A DNA stretch of 64,000 bases from Frondihabitans sp. 762G35 (lineage in GTDB: Bacteria > Actinomycetota > Actinomycetes > Actinomycetales > Microbacteriaceae): positions 248,001 to 312,000 of the forward strand of contig NZ_CP014619.1 of NCBI RefSeq assembly GCF_002074055.1. The letters are read 5' to 3'. Shown piece after piece: positions 23,811 through 34,338 of the stretch (its first letter is position 1; each line of letters starts with the position of its first letter). The position numbers and the translations under genes were made by a program. Below the pieces are notes generated by a model that did not search any database, was not told where the DNA came from, and saw nothing but the letters and a program-made list of their open reading frames with translations.

Positions 23811-24122
23811 ATGCTGGTGCTTACGCGCAAGGTCGGGGAGAGGATCCTCATCGGTGACGACATCGTCCTCACCATCCTCGACTCCCGCGGCGACGGGATC
23901 CGCGTCGGCATCGACGCCCCGCGCGGCATCAAGGTCCAGCGCGAAGAGGTCGTGCGCGCCGTCATCGAGGCCAACGCCGAGGCCGAGGCCGCGGCGGCCG
24001 GAGACGACGCCGAGGCGCGGATCCGCGACCTGCTGTCGACGCCCGAGCCCGCGACTCCTGCGGCCCCCGAGCGCGCTCGGCCCGACGGCGCCCGGCCCGA
24101 CGGCGCTGCCGACAAGGCCTAG
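23811..24122 (+). CDS. csrA: CsrA, post-transcriptional regulator, with C-terminal tail
   Basis: CsrA dimers bind GGA motifs in mRNA and in Gram-positives repress flagellin translation, opposed by FliW. The first ~60 residues are a complete CsrA ('MLVLTRKVGERILIGDDIVL', 'GDGIRVGIDAPRGIKVQREE', VVRAVIEAN). The product is 103 residues, while typical CsrA proteins are about 55-75. Residues ~60-103 are an Ala/Glu/Pro-rich tail with two ARPDGA repeats. It follows the FlhF-like gene with its own leaderless promoter. No fliW lies in the window. The stop codon shares the palindrome CTAG with the stop of the minus-strand neighbour. Confidence 0.93.
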   Translation: MLVLTRKVGERILIGDDIVLTILDSRGDGIRVGIDAPRGIKVQREEVVRAVIEANAEAEAAAAGDDAEARIRDLLSTPEPATPAAPERARPDGARPDGAADKA

Positions 24123-24970
24123 CGGCCGCTCCCGAACACGCTGCGCGACGGCTCCGGCGACGGGACGGCCGTCGCGTCGGTCACGATGGGCGCGCCCGCG
24201 GTGAAGTCGCGCAGTTCCCGCCCCGACACCACCTTCGCGGGAAGCGGGTCGGACGAGTAGACGCGCGGCATGACGTCCGTGGGCAGCGGCCGGTGCGACG
24301 CGACGAGCACGACGTTGCCGAATCGACGCCCCTTCAGGGTCGCAGGATCCGCGACAGCGGCCACGTGCTCGAAGACGGCTCCCACCGTGGAGGCCTGGCC
24401 CCGGGCGAACGCGAGACCCGCGCCGTCGGCCGAGTTGACCACGAGGATCCCGCCCGGCGACAGGAACACGGCCGCGGCCGTGTAGAACTCGAGCGACGTC
24501 ACGTGCGCGGGGATCTGCGACCCGCCGAACACGTCGACGACGAGGAGGTCGACCGTGCCGTGCAGCCCCTTCGGCAGCTTCAGCATCACCTCGCGGGCAT
24601 CGCCGTAGCGGATGCGGATCGAGGCGCCGCGCGGCAGCGGGAGCTCGCGGCGGACCAGATCGACGAGGTCCTGCTCGAGCTCGATCACCTGCTGCCGGGA
24701 GCCCGACCGCGTCGCCTCGACGTAGCGGGGGAGCGTGAGGGCGCCCGCGCCGAGGTGGAGGGCCGTGATCGGGCCCGCGGGCAGGAGGTCGATGGCGTGG
24801 CCGATCCGGCGGATGTACTCGAACGCCAGGTGCGTCGGGTCCTCCAGGTCGACGTGCGACTGCGGGGTGCCGTCGACGACGAGGGTGAACGATCCGGGGC
24901 TGTAGCGGTCGACGTCGATGCGGGCCTGGCCGGCGCCGATCGTGATCTCGGGCACGGTGTCGTCGCTCAT
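24119..24970 (-). CDS. spermidine synthase-like / class I SAM methyltransferase-like protein
   Basis: A 283-residue protein from ATG 24970. It has a Rossmann-type core like spermidine synthases and their non-catalytic relatives: 'ITALHLGAGALTLPRYVEAT' (glycine-rich loop), 'QQVIELEQDLVDLVRRELPL' (acidic strand end), 'IRIRYGDAREVM' and 'VDLLVVDVFGGSQIPAHVTS'. Similar actinobacterial proteins are often annotated as spermidine synthase-like or fused-type methyltransferases, and the real substrate is unknown. The catalytic Asp of true spermidine synthases is not clearly conserved. A GAGGCT element six bases before the ATG suggests a leaderless transcript. It is tail-to-tail with csrA, sharing a stop palindrome. 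Confidence 0.7.
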   Translation of the reverse strand: MSDDTVPEITIGAGQARIDVDRYSPGSFTLVVDGTPQSHVDLEDPTHLAFEYIRRIGHAIDLLPAGPITALHLGAGALTLPRYVEATRSGSRQQVIELEQDLVDLVRRELPLPRGASIRIRYGDAREVMLKLPKGLHGTVDLLVVDVFGGSQIPAHVTSLEFYTAAAVFLSPGGILVVNSADGAGLAFARGQASTVGAVFEHVAAVADPATLKGRRFGNVVLVASHRPLPTDVMPRVYSSDPLPAKVVSGRELRDFTAGAPIVTDATAVPSPEPSRSVFGSGR

Positions 24971-24976
24971 GCCCCA

Positions 24977-24982
24977 AGCCTC
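24977..24982 (-). promoter_or_regulatory. -10 element of the spermidine synthase-like gene
   Basis: On the minus strand GAGGCT stands six bases before the ATG at 24970. Its spacing equals that of the -10 elements before csrA, the SDR gene, the GNAT gene and the 49337 gene. The match to TANNNT is imperfect in the first base. Confidence 0.35.
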
Positions 24983-25027
24983 GCACGATCTCCCCCCGGC
25001 GACGCCGTCGGCGGGCGGCCCGACCGG

Positions 25028-25033
25028 TACGAT
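25028..25033 (+). promoter_or_regulatory. -10 element of the SDR gene, leaderless layout
   Basis: TACGAT is followed by six bases and the ATG at 25040. This is the typical arrangement of leaderless actinobacterial mRNAs. No Shine-Dalgarno sequence is present. Confidence 0.5.
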
Positions 25034-25039
25034 CCGAGC

Positions 25040-25807
25040 ATGACGACCACCGCTCTCATCACCGGCGCCTCCACGGGGATCGGCGCCGAGTTCGCCCGAC
25101 GTCTCGCCGAGGACGGCCTCGACCTCGTCCTCGTCGCCCGCAGCGAGAACAAGCTCGAGGAGCTCGCCGCCTCGATCCGCCGGGCCACGCGCTCCACGGT
25201 GACCGTGCTGGTGCGAGACCTCGGGCGTCCCGACGCCGCCGAGGAGCTCGTCGCCGAATGCGCCACGAGGGGCCTCGAGATCGACTTCCTTCTCAACAAC
25301 GCCGGGTTCGGCACCCACGGACTCGTGGCCGAGGCCGACCCGGCGAAGTTGGCCGCCGAGATCCAGCTCAACTGCGTCGCCCTCACCGAGCTGTCGACGC
25401 GCTTCCTCCCCGCGATGATCTCGCGCGGTCGCGGCACGATCGTCAACGTCGCGAGCAACGGCGCGTTCCAGCCGCTCCCGCAGATGGCCGTGTACGGGGC
25501 GACGAAGGCGTACGTCCTGTCGTTCACGGAGGCCCTCTGGCAGGAGACGCGGCGCACGGGCGTCCGCGTCCTCGCCCTGTGCCCCGGCCCCACCGACACC
25601 GCGTTCTTCGACATCGCGGGGGAGGACTTCGCCTCCTCGAAGCGCACCACGGCCCAGCTCGTGACGACGACGAAGCGCGCCCTGGCCAAGGGCCGCCCGA
25701 GCGTCGTCGACGGAGCGTCGAACGCGCTCGTCGCCCGGCTGGGGACACGGCTCCTGCCGAAGCGCGTCATCCTCTGGGGGGCCGAGAAGACCGTCTCGGC
25801 GCGCTGA
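25040..25807 (+). CDS. short-chain dehydrogenase/reductase
   Basis: A 255-residue classical SDR, an NAD(P)-dependent oxidoreductase. The cofactor-binding TGASTGIG motif is at residues 8-15, NNAG at about 87-90, and the catalytic Tyr-Lys pair is in 'YGATK' near residue 153. The Arg in the first strand turn (ARSENKL) suggests NADP(H). Residues 'VNVASNGAFQPLPQMAVYGA' belong to the DltE/YqjQ-like subgroup of unknown substrate. It stands alone with a leaderless promoter, and the LysE-type gene follows after 8 bases, so the two are probably co-transcribed. Confidence 0.9.
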   Translation: MTTTALITGASTGIGAEFARRLAEDGLDLVLVARSENKLEELAASIRRATRSTVTVLVRDLGRPDAAEELVAECATRGLEIDFLLNNAGFGTHGLVAEADPAKLAAEIQLNCVALTELSTRFLPAMISRGRGTIVNVASNGAFQPLPQMAVYGATKAYVLSFTEALWQETRRTGVRVLALCPGPTDTAFFDIAGEDFASSKRTTAQLVTTTKRALAKGRPSVVDGASNALVARLGTRLLPKRVILWGAEKTVSAR

Positions 25808-25815
25808 CCGCCCCG

Positions 25816-26439
25816 GTGGCCACGACGCTCCTGCCCGCCCTCTTCGGGTTCCTCACCGGCCTCTCGCTGATCGTCGCGATCGGCGCGCAGAACGCCTTCG
25901 TGCTGCGCCTCGGGATCGAGGGCCGCAACCGCGTGATCGCGCCCGTCGTCGCCATCTGCGCGCTCTCCGACGGACTCCTCATCCTGCTGGGCGTGCTCGG
26001 TATCGGTGCCGTGGTCGAGGCGGCGCCGGTCGCGCTCGTCGTGGTCCGCATCGTCGGCGCGGGCTTCCTCCTCGTCTACGGGCTGTTCGCCGCGCGGCGC
26101 GCGATCCGGCCCGGGGTCCTCGTCGCGACGGAGTCGGAGCGCCGCACCGGCCTGCGCGTCGCCGTCACGACGGCTCTCGCCCTCACCTGGCTCAACCCGC
26201 ACGTCTACCTCGACACGGTGCTCTTCCTCGGCTCCGTCGCGAACCAGCAGGGCGCCGGAGAGCGCTGGTGGTGGACAGGAGGCGCGTTCCTGGCGAGCTG
26301 CGTCTGGTTCGCGTCGCTCGGGTTCGGTGCGCGCCTGCTCCGGCCGGTCTTCGCCCGCCCTTCGGCCTGGCGCGTGCTCGACGCGCTGATCGCCGTCGTG
26401 ATGATCGCCCTGGGCGTGCGCCTAGCCCTGGGCCTCTGA
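25816..26439 (+). CDS. LysE/ArgO family amino acid exporter
   Basis: A 207-residue membrane protein starting at GTG 25816. It has about six hydrophobic helices and the family motif 'LIVAIGAQNAFVLRLGIEGR' near residue 20. The motif 'LALTWLNPHVYLDTVLFLGS' near residue 125 is also characteristic of LysE/ArgO basic amino acid exporters. It would export lysine or arginine across the cytoplasmic membrane, and the exact substrate is inferred. No LysG/ArgP-type regulator is adjacent. It follows the SDR gene by 8 bases. A run of C follows the stop, and no clear terminator is seen. Confidence 0.88.
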   Translation: MATTLLPALFGFLTGLSLIVAIGAQNAFVLRLGIEGRNRVIAPVVAICALSDGLLILLGVLGIGAVVEAAPVALVVVRIVGAGFLLVYGLFAARRAIRPGVLVATESERRTGLRVAVTTALALTWLNPHVYLDTVLFLGSVANQQGAGERWWWTGGAFLASCVWFASLGFGARLLRPVFARPSAWRVLDALIAVVMIALGVRLALGL

Positions 26440-26592
26440 CCCCCCCCGCTAAACCCTCGCGCTCGGCTGCGGCGGTGGTCCTAGGCGGGGTGCTGCGTCC
26501 GAGCACGAGGGTGCAGCGAGCCGGGCGGGGTGGGAATCCTGCAGGATCGCCGTGACTTATACCGGAGGTCCGCAGAAAGGTCAACGACCCAC

Positions 26593-26622
26593 TGGACAGG
26601 GTGTGTCGCACCCGCCTATAAT
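26593..26622 (+). promoter_or_regulatory. main rpoBC promoter
   Basis: TGGACA at 26593-26598 and a perfect TATAAT at 26617-26622 are separated by 18 bp. This is the best housekeeping promoter in the window and unusually AT-rich for this genome. The start should be near 26629. A weaker second -10 (TTATAC, 26557-26562) lies upstream, next to a 12-bp palindrome at 26536-26547. Confidence 0.8.
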
Positions 26623-26628
26623 GGACCT

Positions 26629-26821
26629 TTGCGCTCCCCTTGCTCCCTGTCGTCATATTGCGGTCGTCGGAAGCTCCTCGCAGCGGTGTCCCACAGGCAT
26701 CGACGGCGAGGTGGTGTCTCGTCTGAAGCCTCGGCTTCCCGGCACCAGGCGAGTTTGAGATTCACCACACTCAATACTGTCCAACAGTGACGACCCGACG
26801 GGGTCCACGGAGGTAAATTCC
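26629..26821 (+). other. rpoB 5' leader
   Basis: About 190 nt lie between the predicted start and the rpoB TTG. I see no credible gene here. A short hairpin (26725-26730 with 26733-26738) occurs, and the interval ends with the ribosome binding site GGAGG at 26809-26813, 8 bases before the TTG. This site decides the start codon. The interval 26440-26592 before the promoter holds nothing further that I can name. Confidence 0.6.
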
Positions 26822-29800
26822 TTGGCTGCTGCGCCCAACGCACACACCAACTCACCGAAGAACGGGCGGTCCGCATCGCGGCTCTCGTTCGCGAAGATCA
26901 CCGACACGCTGACGGTCCCCGACCTCCTGGCGCTGCAGACGGAGAGCTTCGACTGGCTGGTCGGCAACGACGTGTGGAAGACACGTCTCGCCGAGGGCCA
27001 GGCCCAGGGTCGCACCGACCTCGCCGTGAACTCCGGTCTGGAGGAGATCTTCGAGGAGATCTCCCCGATCGAAGACCTCGGCGAGACCATGCAGCTCTCC
27101 TTCACGGCTCCCGAGCTCGAAGACCCCAAGTACTCCATCGACGAGTGCAAGGAGCGCGGCAAGACCTACGCGGCTCCCCTCTACGTCAACGCCGAGTTCA
27201 TGAACCACCTCACGGGTGAGATCAAGACCCAGACGGTGTTCATGGGCGACTTCCCGCTCATGACCGAGCGCGGCACGTTCATCATCAACGGCACCGAGCG
27301 CGTCGTCGTCTCGCAGCTCGTCCGCTCGCCGGGCGTCTACTTCGACCGCACCCCCGAGAAGACCTCCGACAAAGACGTCTACTCGTCGCGCATCATCCCG
27401 AGCCGCGGTGCCTGGCTCGAGTTCGAGATCGACAAGCGCGACCAGGTCGGCGTCCGCATCGACCGCAAGCGCAAGCAGAGCGTCACCGTCTTCCTCAAGG
27501 CCCTCGGCCTGACGAGCGAAGACATCATGGAGCAGTTCAAGGGCTTCGCCTCGATCGAGGCCACCCTCGAGAAGGACGCCATCCTCACCAAGGAGGAGGC
27601 GCTGAAGGACATCTACCGCAAGCTCCGACCGGGCGAGCAGGTCGCCGCCGAGGCCGCGCGCGCGCTCCTCGACAACTTCTACTTCAACCCGAAGCGCTAC
27701 GACCTGGCGAAGGTGGGTCGCTACAAGATCAACCGCAAGCTGGGCATGGACGCCCCGCTGACCGACTCGGTCCTGACGGTCGACGACATCGTCGCGACGA
27801 TCAAGTACCTCGTGTCGCTGCACGCCGAGCAGAAGACCATCGCGGGCGTCCGCGACGGCAACCCGGTCGAGCTGCGCCTCGACGTCGACGACATCGACCA
27901 CTTCGGCAACCGCCGGATCCGCGCCGTCGGCGAGCTCATCCAGAACCAGGTCCGCACCGGCCTGTCCCGCATGGAGCGCGTCGTCCGCGAGCGCATGACC
28001 ACGCAGGACATCGAGGCGATCACCCCGCAGACCCTGATCAACGTGCGCCCCGTCGTCGCCGCGATCAAGGAGTTCTTCGGGACCTCGCAGCTCTCGCAGT
28101 TCATGGACCAGAACAACCCGCTGTCGGGTCTGACGCACAAGCGTCGCCTCTCGGCCCTCGGCCCCGGTGGTCTGAGCCGCGAGCGCGCCGGCGTCGAGGT
28201 CCGCGACGTCCACCCGTCGCACTACGGCCGCATGTGCCCGATCGAGACCCCCGAAGGCCCGAACATCGGCCTGATCGGCTCGCTCGCGTCGTTCGCGCGC
28301 ATCAACTCCTTCGGTTTCATCGAGACCCCCTACCGTCGCGTCGCCGACGGCAAGGTCTCGACGCAGATCGACTACCTCACCGCCTCCGAGGAGGACGACT
28401 ACGTCGTCGCCCAGGCCAACGCGCCGCTGACCGACGACTTCGCGTTCGCGGAGGACAAGGTCCTCGTCCGCAAGAAGGGCGGGGAGGTCGAGCTCGTCGG
28501 CAAGGACGAGGTCGACTACATGGACGTCTCGCCGCGCCAGATGGTCTCCGTCGCGACGTCGCTCATCCCGTTCCTCGAGCACGACGACGCGAACCGCGCC
28601 CTCATGGGTGCGAACATGCAGCGCCAGGCCGTCCCGCTGGTCCGCAGCGAGTCGCCGCTCGTCGGCACCGGCATGGAGGGCTACACCGCCATCGACGCCG
28701 GCGACGTGGTCACGGCCGACAAGGCCGGCGTGGTCCTCGAGGTCTCCGCCGACGTCGTCACCGTGCAGCTCGACGAGGGCGGCACGCAGGAGTACTACCT
28801 CCGCAAGTTCGACCGCTCCAACCAGGGCGCGTCGTACAACCACCGCGTGATCGTCGACGCCGGTCAGCGCGTCGAGGTCGGCGAGGTCCTGGCCGACGGG
28901 CCCGCGACCGAGAACGGCGAGCTCGCGCTCGGCAAGAACCTCCTCGTGGCGTTCATGCCGTGGGAGGGCTACAACTACGAAGACGCCATGATCCTGAGCC
29001 AGAACCTGGTGAAGGACGACACGCTCTCCTCGATCCACATCGAGGAGTACGAGGTCGACGCCCGCGACACGAAGCTCGGCAAGGAGGAGATCACCCGCGA
29101 TCTCCCCAACGTCAGCCCCGACCTGCTGGCCGACCTCGACGAGCGCGGCATCATCCGCATCGGAGCCGAGGTCCGCCCCGGCGACATCCTCGTCGGCAAG
29201 GTCACGCCGAAGGGCGAGACCGAGCTGAGCGCCGAGGAGCGTCTGCTCCGCGCGATCTTCAACGAGAAGAGCCGCGAGGTCCGCGACACGTCCCTGAAGG
29301 TGCCTCACGGCGAGCAGGGCACGATCATCGGCGTCAAGGTGTTCGACTCGCAGGACGGCGACGACGAGCTCGGCTCGGGCGTCAACCAGCGCGTGGTCGT
29401 GTTCATCGCCCAGAAGCGCAAGATCACCGCGGGTGACAAGCTCGCCGGTCGTCACGGCAACAAGGGCGTCATCTCGACGATCCTCCCCGTCGAGGACATG
29501 CCGTTCCTCGCCGACGGAACCCCCGTCGACATCGTCCTCAACCCGCTGGGCGTGCCCGGTCGGATGAACTTCGGCCAGGTGCTCGAGATCCACCTCGGGT
29601 GGATCGCCAAGCAGGGCTGGAACGTCGACGGCATCCAGGAGTGGGCGGCGAACCTGCCCAAGGAGGCCCTCTCGGCTCCTGCCGGCACCAAGGTCGCGAC
29701 CCCGGTCTTCGACGGTGCGTCCGAGGACGAGATCGCCGGACTCCTCGACTCCACCCTGGTGACCCGCGACGGCGACCGTCTCATCGGCTCGTCCGGCAAG

Positions 29801-30313
29801 ACGCAGCTCTTCGACGGCCGCTCCGGCGAGCCGTTCCCGGAGCCCGTCTCGGTCGGCTACATGTACATCCTGAAGCTCCACCACCTGGTCGACGACAAGA
29901 TCCACGCCCGTTCGACCGGCCCCTACTCCATGATCACGCAGCAGCCGCTGGGTGGTAAGGCGCAGTTCGGTGGACAGCGCTTCGGTGAGATGGAGGTCTG
30001 GGCCCTCGAGGCCTACGGAGCCGCGTACGCGCTCCAGGAGCTCCTGACCATCAAGTCCGACGACATCCTCGGCCGCGTCAAGGTGTACGAGGCGATCGTC
30101 AAGGGCGAGAACATCCAGGAGCCCGGCATCCCCGAGAGCTTCAAGGTCCTCATCAAGGAGATGCAGTCGCTGTGCCTGAACGTCGAGGTCCTCTCGGCCG
30201 ACGGTTCCACGGTCAGCCTGCGCGACAACGACGACGAAGTGTTCCGCGCCGCGGAAGAGCTCGGCATCAACATCTCCTCCCGCTTCGAGTCGTCGTCCGT
30301 CGACGAGATCTAA
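26822..30313 (+). CDS. rpoB: RNA polymerase beta subunit
   Basis: The 1163-residue beta subunit forms half of the RNA polymerase catalytic cleft. It starts at TTG 26822, as fixed by GGAGG 8 bases upstream and the conserved '[20 protein letters not shown]'. The rifampicin pocket at residues 420-447 ('[20 protein letters not shown]' then KRRLSALG) has sensitive-type residues, including Ser444 of RRLSALG. Later motifs '[20 protein letters not shown]', 'NYEDAMILS' and the C-terminal '[20 protein letters not shown]' are intact. rpoC follows after 57 bases with no terminator between. Confidence 0.99.
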   Translation: MAAAPNAHTNSPKNGRSASRLSFAKITDTLTVPDLLALQTESFDWLVGNDVWKTRLAEGQAQGRTDLAVNSGLEEIFEEISPIEDLGETMQLSFTAPELEDPKYSIDECKERGKTYAAPLYVNAEFMNHLTGEIKTQTVFMGDFPLMTERGTFIINGTERVVVSQLVRSPGVYFDRTPEKTSDKDVYSSRIIPSRGAWLEFEIDKRDQVGVRIDRKRKQSVTVFLKALGLTSEDIMEQFKGFASIEATLEKDAILTKEEALKDIYRKLRPGEQVAAEAARALLDNFYFNPKRYDLAKVGRYKINRKLGMDAPLTDSVLTVDDIVATIKYLVSLHAEQKTIAGVRDGNPVELRLDVDDIDHFGNRRIRAVGELIQNQVRTGLSRMERVVRERMTTQDIEAITPQTLINVRPVVAAIKEFFGTSQLSQFMDQNNPLSGLTHKRRLSALGPGGLSRERAGVEVRDVHPSHYGRMCPIETPEGPNIGLIGSLASFARINSFGFIETPYRRVADGKVSTQIDYLTASEEDDYVVAQANAPLTDDFAFAEDKVLVRKKGGEVELVGKDEVDYMDVSPRQMVSVATSLIPFLEHDDANRALMGANMQRQAVPLVRSESPLVGTGMEGYTAIDAGDVVTADKAGVVLEVSADVVTVQLDEGGTQEYYLRKFDRSNQGASYNHRVIVDAGQRVEVGEVLADGPATENGELALGKNLLVAFMPWEGYNYEDAMILSQNLVKDDTLSSIHIEEYEVDARDTKLGKEEITRDLPNVSPDLLADLDERGIIRIGAEVRPGDILVGKVTPKGETELSAEERLLRAIFNEKSREVRDTSLKVPHGEQGTIIGVKVFDSQDGDDELGSGVNQRVVVFIAQKRKITAGDKLAGRHGNKGVISTILPVEDMPFLADGTPVDIVLNPLGVPGRMNFGQVLEIHLGWIAKQGWNVDGIQEWAANLPKEALSAPAGTKVATPVFDGASEDEIAGLLDSTLVTRDGDRLIGSSGKTQLFDGRSGEPFPEPVSVGYMYILKLHHLVDDKIHARSTGPYSMITQQPLGGKAQFGGQRFGEMEVWALEAYGAAYALQELLTIKSDDILGRVKVYEAIVKGENIQEPGIPESFKVLIKEMQSLCLNVEVLSADGSTVSLRDNDDEVFRAAEELGINISSRFESSSVDEI

Positions 30314-30370
30314 GCCTCACCCTCCGATATCCGGAAAAACGAAGCCACTTTTCGAAAAAGGGATTACACA

Positions 30371-33300
30371 TTGCTCGAAGCAACAACTTTCGATGAGCTG
30401 CGGATCGGCCTCGCTACGGCCGAGAACATCCGCGCCTGGTCGCACGGTGAGGTCAAGAAGCCGGAGACCATCAACTACCGCACGCTGAAGCCCGAGAAGG
30501 ACGGCCTCTTCGGAGAGCAGATCTTCGGACCGTCCCGCGACTGGGAGTGCGCCTGCGGCAAGTACAAGCGAGTCCGCTTCAAAGGCATCGTCTGCGAGCG
30601 CTGCGGCGTGGAGGTCACCAAGTCCTCCGTCCGTCGCGAGCGCATGGGCCACATCGAGCTCGCCGCACCCGTCACGCACATCTGGTACTTCAAGGGTGTC
30701 CCGTCGCGTCTCGGCTACCTGCTCGACATGGCGCCGAAAGACCTGGAGAAGGTCATCTACTTCGCCGCGTACATGGTCATCTCGATCGACGAGGAGGGCC
30801 GTCACGCCGACATGCCCGGCCTCGAGAACGAGCTCCGCCTCGAGATCAAGCAGCTCGAGTCGCAGCGCGACAGCCGCATCGCCGACCGTCTGAAGAAGCT
30901 CGAGGACGACCTCGCCGCCCTGGAGGCGGAAGGCGCCAAGAGCGACCAGAAGCGTCGCGCGAAGGACGGCGCCGAGAAGGAGATGTCGCAGACCCGCAAG
31001 GCGTTCGACGAGGACATCAACCGCCTCGAGCGCGTCTGGGAGGACTTCCGCACCCTCAAGGTCGGCGACCTCAAGCCGGAGGACGCCGTCTTCCACGAGC
31101 TCCAGGACCGCTTCGGCATCTACTTCGAGGCCCACATGGGCGCCGAGGCGATCCAGAAGCGCCTGCAGTCGTTCGACCTGGAGGCCGAGGCCGAGGTCCT
31201 GCACGACCAGATCGCCAACGGCAAGGGTCAGAAGAAGATCCGTGCCATCAAGCGCCTGCGCGTGGTGTCGTCGTTCCTCTCGACCGGCAACTCGCCGGCC
31301 GCGATGGTCCTCGAGGTCGTCCCGGTCATCCCGCCGGAGCTCCGCCCGATGGTGCAGCTCGACGGTGGCCGTTTCGCGACCTCCGACCTGAACGACCTCT
31401 ACCGTCGTGTCATCAACCGCAACAACCGTCTCCGCCGCCTGCTCGACCTCGGTGCCCCCGAGATCATCGTCAACAACGAGAAGCGCATGCTGCAGGAGGC
31501 GGTGGACGCCCTCTTCGACAACGGTCGTCGCGGTCGCCCCGTCACCGGTACCGGCAACCGCGCCCTGAAGTCCCTGAGCGACATGCTCAAGGGAAAGCAG
31601 GGTCGTTTCCGCCAGAACCTGCTCGGCAAGCGAGTTGACTACTCGGGCCGTTCGGTCATCATCGTCGGCCCGACGCTGAAGCTGCACCAGTGCGGTCTGC
31701 CCAAGCAGATGGCCCTCGAGCTGTTCAAGCCGTTCGTCATCAAGCGCCTCATCGATCTCAGCCACGCTCAGAACATCAAGAGCGCCAAGCGCATGGTCGA
31801 GCGGTCGCGCCCGCAGGTCTGGGACGTCCTCGAGGAGATCATCCGCGAGCGCCCCGTTCTGCTGAACCGCGCACCGACGCTCCACCGTCTGGGCATCCAG
31901 GCGTTCGAGCCGCTCCTCGTCGAGGGCAAGGCCATCCAGCTGCACCCGCTCGTCTGCGCCGCCTTCAACGCGGACTTCGACGGCGACCAGATGGCCGTCC
32001 ACCTCCCGCTGAGCGTCGAGGCCCAGGCCGAGGCCCGCATCCTGATGCTGGCGTCGAACAACATCCTGAAGCCGTCCGACGGTCGTCCGGTGACCCTGCC
32101 CGCACAGGACATGATCATCGGTCTGCACCACCTCACCACGGTCAACGAGGGAGCCACCGGCGAAGGCCGCGCGTTCTCCTCCGTCGCCGAGGCGATCCTC
32201 GCGAAGGACCAGGGCACCCTCGACCTCAACGCGGTCGTGAAGATCCGGATCCCCGGTCTCACGTTCGCCGCGGGCGAGGCTCCCGCCGGCTACGACGAGG
32301 GTGACACCACCCTCGTCGAGACGACGCTCGGGCGCGCCATCTTCAACGAGACGCTGCCGGACGACTACCCCTTCGTGCAGGAGGTGACCGACAAGGGCGT
32401 GCTCTCGACGATCGTCAACGACCTCGCCGAGCGCTACCCCAAGGTCGCCGTCGCCGCGGCCCTCGACAACATCAAGGACGCCGGCTTCTACTGGGCCTCG
32501 CGCTCCGGTGTGACCGTGGCCCTCTCCGACATCCTGACGCCTCCGCGCAAGCCGGAGATCGTGGCGGGCTACGAGAAGCAGGCCGCAAGCGTCCAGGGCG
32601 AGTTCGACAAGGGTCTGATCTCCGACGCGGAACGACGCGCCGACCTGATCAAGATCTGGACGGAGGCCACCAACGAGGTCGCCGCCGCCATGCGCGAGAA
32701 CTTCCCGAAGAACAACACCATCAACCGCATGGTGACGTCGGGTGCTCGTGGTAACTGGCTGCAGGTCCGCAACATCGCGGGGATGCGCGGTCTGGTGAAC
32801 AACCCGAAGGGTGACATCATCCCTCGACCGATCATCTCCTCGTACCGCGAGGGCCTGTCGGTGGCCGAGTACTTCATCGCGACGCACGGTGCCCGCAAGG
32901 GTCTGGCCGACACGGCTCTCCGTACGGCCGACTCCGGCTACCTGACCCGTCGTCTCGTCGACGTGTCGCAGGACGTCATCATCCGTGAGGACGACTGCGG
33001 GACCACCCGTGGCCTCGAGCTGCCGATCGCCGCCCCCGGCGCCGACGGCACCCTGGTCCGCGACGCGACCGTCGAGAACACCGTCTACGCCCGCACCCTC
33101 GCGGCCGAGGCCGTCGACCCCAAGGGCACCGTCGTGGCCGAGGCCGGCGCCGACGTCGGAGACGTGCTGATCGACGAGCTCGTCGCAGCCGGCGTCGAGT
33201 CCATCAAGGTGCGCTCGGTCCTGACCTGCGAGTCGGCCGTCGGGGTCTGCGCGAAGTGCTACGGCCGTTCGCTCGCCACCGGCAACCTCGTCGACATCGG

Positions 33301-34252
33301 AGAGGCCGTCGGCATCATCGCGGCCCAGTCGATCGGCGAGCCCGGCACGCAGCTGACCATGCGTACCTTCCACACCGGTGGTTCGGCTTCGGCCGACGAC
33401 ATCACGCAGGGTCTGCCCCGCGTCACGGAGCTGTTCGAGGCCCGCACCCCCAAGGGTGCGTCCCCGATCGCCGACTCCGCGGGTCGCGTCACGATCGAGG
33501 ACACCGACCGTGCCCGCCGCGTGATCCTCACCCCCGACAACGGCGACGAGCCGGTGATCTACCCCGTCCTGAAGCGCTCCACCCTCCTCATCGAGGATGG
33601 CCAGCACGTCGAGCTCGGGCAGCAGATCATCGCCGGTGCGGTCGACCCCAAGGAGGTCCTGCGAGTCAAGGGCGTCCGTGCGGTGCAGCAGCACCTCGTC
33701 GGTGGCGTCCAGGACGTCTACCGTTCGCAGGGTGTGCCGATCCACGACAAGCACATCGAGGTCATCGTCCGTCAGATGCTCCGCAAGGTCACCGTCGTCG
33801 ACCACGCCGACACCGACCTGCTGCCGGGTGAGCTCGTCGACCGGATGCGCTACAACGAGATCAACCGCGCCGCCCTGACCGAGGGCAAGAAGACGGCTTC
33901 GGCTCGTCAGGAAGTCCTCGGAATCACCAAGGCGTCGCTCGCGACCGAGTCGTGGCTGTCCGCCGCGTCCTTCCAGGAGACCACGCGTGTCCTCACGCAG
34001 GCCGCCATGGAGGGCAAGAGCGACCCGCTGATGGGCCTCAAGGAGAACGTCATCATCGGAAAGCTGATCCCGGCCGGTACCGGTCTCAGCCGCTACCGCG
34101 ACGTGTCCGTCGAGGCGACCGACGAGGCCAAGGCCGAGCGGTACCCGAACCGGGTGTTCACGGACGACGCGTCGTTCAACGAGGCCGACCTCAGCTTCGT
34201 CGACTTCGACTCGTTCTCCAGCGACGACTTCACGCCGGGAACGTACAACTAA
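30371..34252 (+). CDS. rpoC: RNA polymerase beta' subunit
   Basis: This 1293-residue subunit carries the catalytic magnesium site NADFDGDQ at residues 533-540. The N-terminal zinc finger uses Cys60, Cys62, Cys75 and Cys78. The second zinc site is in '[13 protein letters not shown]' near residue 955. The bridge helix and trigger loop regions ('[20 protein letters not shown]', '[20 protein letters not shown]') are intact. It starts at TTG 30371 ([15 protein letters not shown]), the usual actinobacterial N-terminus, with only a weak AAGGGA upstream. This suggests coupling to rpoB. A strong hairpin terminator follows the stop. Confidence 0.99.
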   Translation: MLEATTFDELRIGLATAENIRAWSHGEVKKPETINYRTLKPEKDGLFGEQIFGPSRDWECACGKYKRVRFKGIVCERCGVEVTKSSVRRERMGHIELAAPVTHIWYFKGVPSRLGYLLDMAPKDLEKVIYFAAYMVISIDEEGRHADMPGLENELRLEIKQLESQRDSRIADRLKKLEDDLAALEAEGAKSDQKRRAKDGAEKEMSQTRKAFDEDINRLERVWEDFRTLKVGDLKPEDAVFHELQDRFGIYFEAHMGAEAIQKRLQSFDLEAEAEVLHDQIANGKGQKKIRAIKRLRVVSSFLSTGNSPAAMVLEVVPVIPPELRPMVQLDGGRFATSDLNDLYRRVINRNNRLRRLLDLGAPEIIVNNEKRMLQEAVDALFDNGRRGRPVTGTGNRALKSLSDMLKGKQGRFRQNLLGKRVDYSGRSVIIVGPTLKLHQCGLPKQMALELFKPFVIKRLIDLSHAQNIKSAKRMVERSRPQVWDVLEEIIRERPVLLNRAPTLHRLGIQAFEPLLVEGKAIQLHPLVCAAFNADFDGDQMAVHLPLSVEAQAEARILMLASNNILKPSDGRPVTLPAQDMIIGLHHLTTVNEGATGEGRAFSSVAEAILAKDQGTLDLNAVVKIRIPGLTFAAGEAPAGYDEGDTTLVETTLGRAIFNETLPDDYPFVQEVTDKGVLSTIVNDLAERYPKVAVAAALDNIKDAGFYWASRSGVTVALSDILTPPRKPEIVAGYEKQAASVQGEFDKGLISDAERRADLIKIWTEATNEVAAAMRENFPKNNTINRMVTSGARGNWLQVRNIAGMRGLVNNPKGDIIPRPIISSYREGLSVAEYFIATHGARKGLADTALRTADSGYLTRRLVDVSQDVIIREDDCGTTRGLELPIAAPGADGTLVRDATVENTVYARTLAAEAVDPKGTVVAEAGADVGDVLIDELVAAGVESIKVRSVLTCESAVGVCAKCYGRSLATGNLVDIGEAVGIIAAQSIGEPGTQLTMRTFHTGGSASADDITQGLPRVTELFEARTPKGASPIADSAGRVTIEDTDRARRVILTPDNGDEPVIYPVLKRSTLLIEDGQHVELGQQIIAGAVDPKEVLRVKGVRAVQQHLVGGVQDVYRSQGVPIHDKHIEVIVRQMLRKVTVVDHADTDLLPGELVDRMRYNEINRAALTEGKKTASARQEVLGITKASLATESWLSAASFQETTRVLTQAAMEGKSDPLMGLKENVIIGKLIPAGTGLSRYRDVSVEATDEAKAERYPNRVFTDDASFNEADLSFVDFDSFSSDDFTPGTYN

Positions 34253-34269
34253 GCAGGAGCCCTGCACCA

Positions 34270-34306
34270 GGAAGGCCCCGTCGCGCATCGCGTGGCGGGG
34301 CCTTCC
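34270..34306 (+). terminator. rpoBC terminator
   Basis: Bases 34270-34280 and 34296-34306 form a perfect 11-bp stem enclosing a small inner stem (CGCG-cat-CGCG). It starts 18 bases after the rpoC stop. Confidence 0.85.
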
Positions 34307-34326
34307 CGCGTCCGCGGGCGGTCCGG

Positions 34327-34332
34327 CAGGAT
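34327..34332 (+). promoter_or_regulatory. -10-like element of the GNAT gene, leaderless layout
   Basis: CAGGAT stands six bases before the ATG at 34339, the same spacing as the other single genes. The first base departs from TANNNT, and no -35 is evident. Confidence 0.35.
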
Positions 34333-34338
34333 GGGGGC

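Noticed and set aside
20514-24986. A 1490-residue minus-strand open frame opposite flhB-flhA-flhF-csrA
   Set aside because: It is an antisense shadow of real genes. High GC at third positions removes stops from the opposite frames. It has no conserved motif and low-complexity composition.
26530-26790. An 86-residue frame upstream of rpoB
   Set aside because: It spans the rpoB promoter, has no ribosome binding site and an atypical codon use, so it is noncoding leader.
28072-28180. Possible rifampicin-resistance substitution in rpoB
   Set aside because: Residues in the pocket, including the Ser, His, Asp and Gln positions, match the sensitive type.
30317-34288. A 1323-residue minus-strand frame opposite rpoC
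   Set aside because: Antisense shadow of rpoC with Asp/Leu/Val-biased composition, no ribosome binding site and no recognisable domain. Similar shadows opposite rpoB, fliK, fusA and tuf were dropped too.
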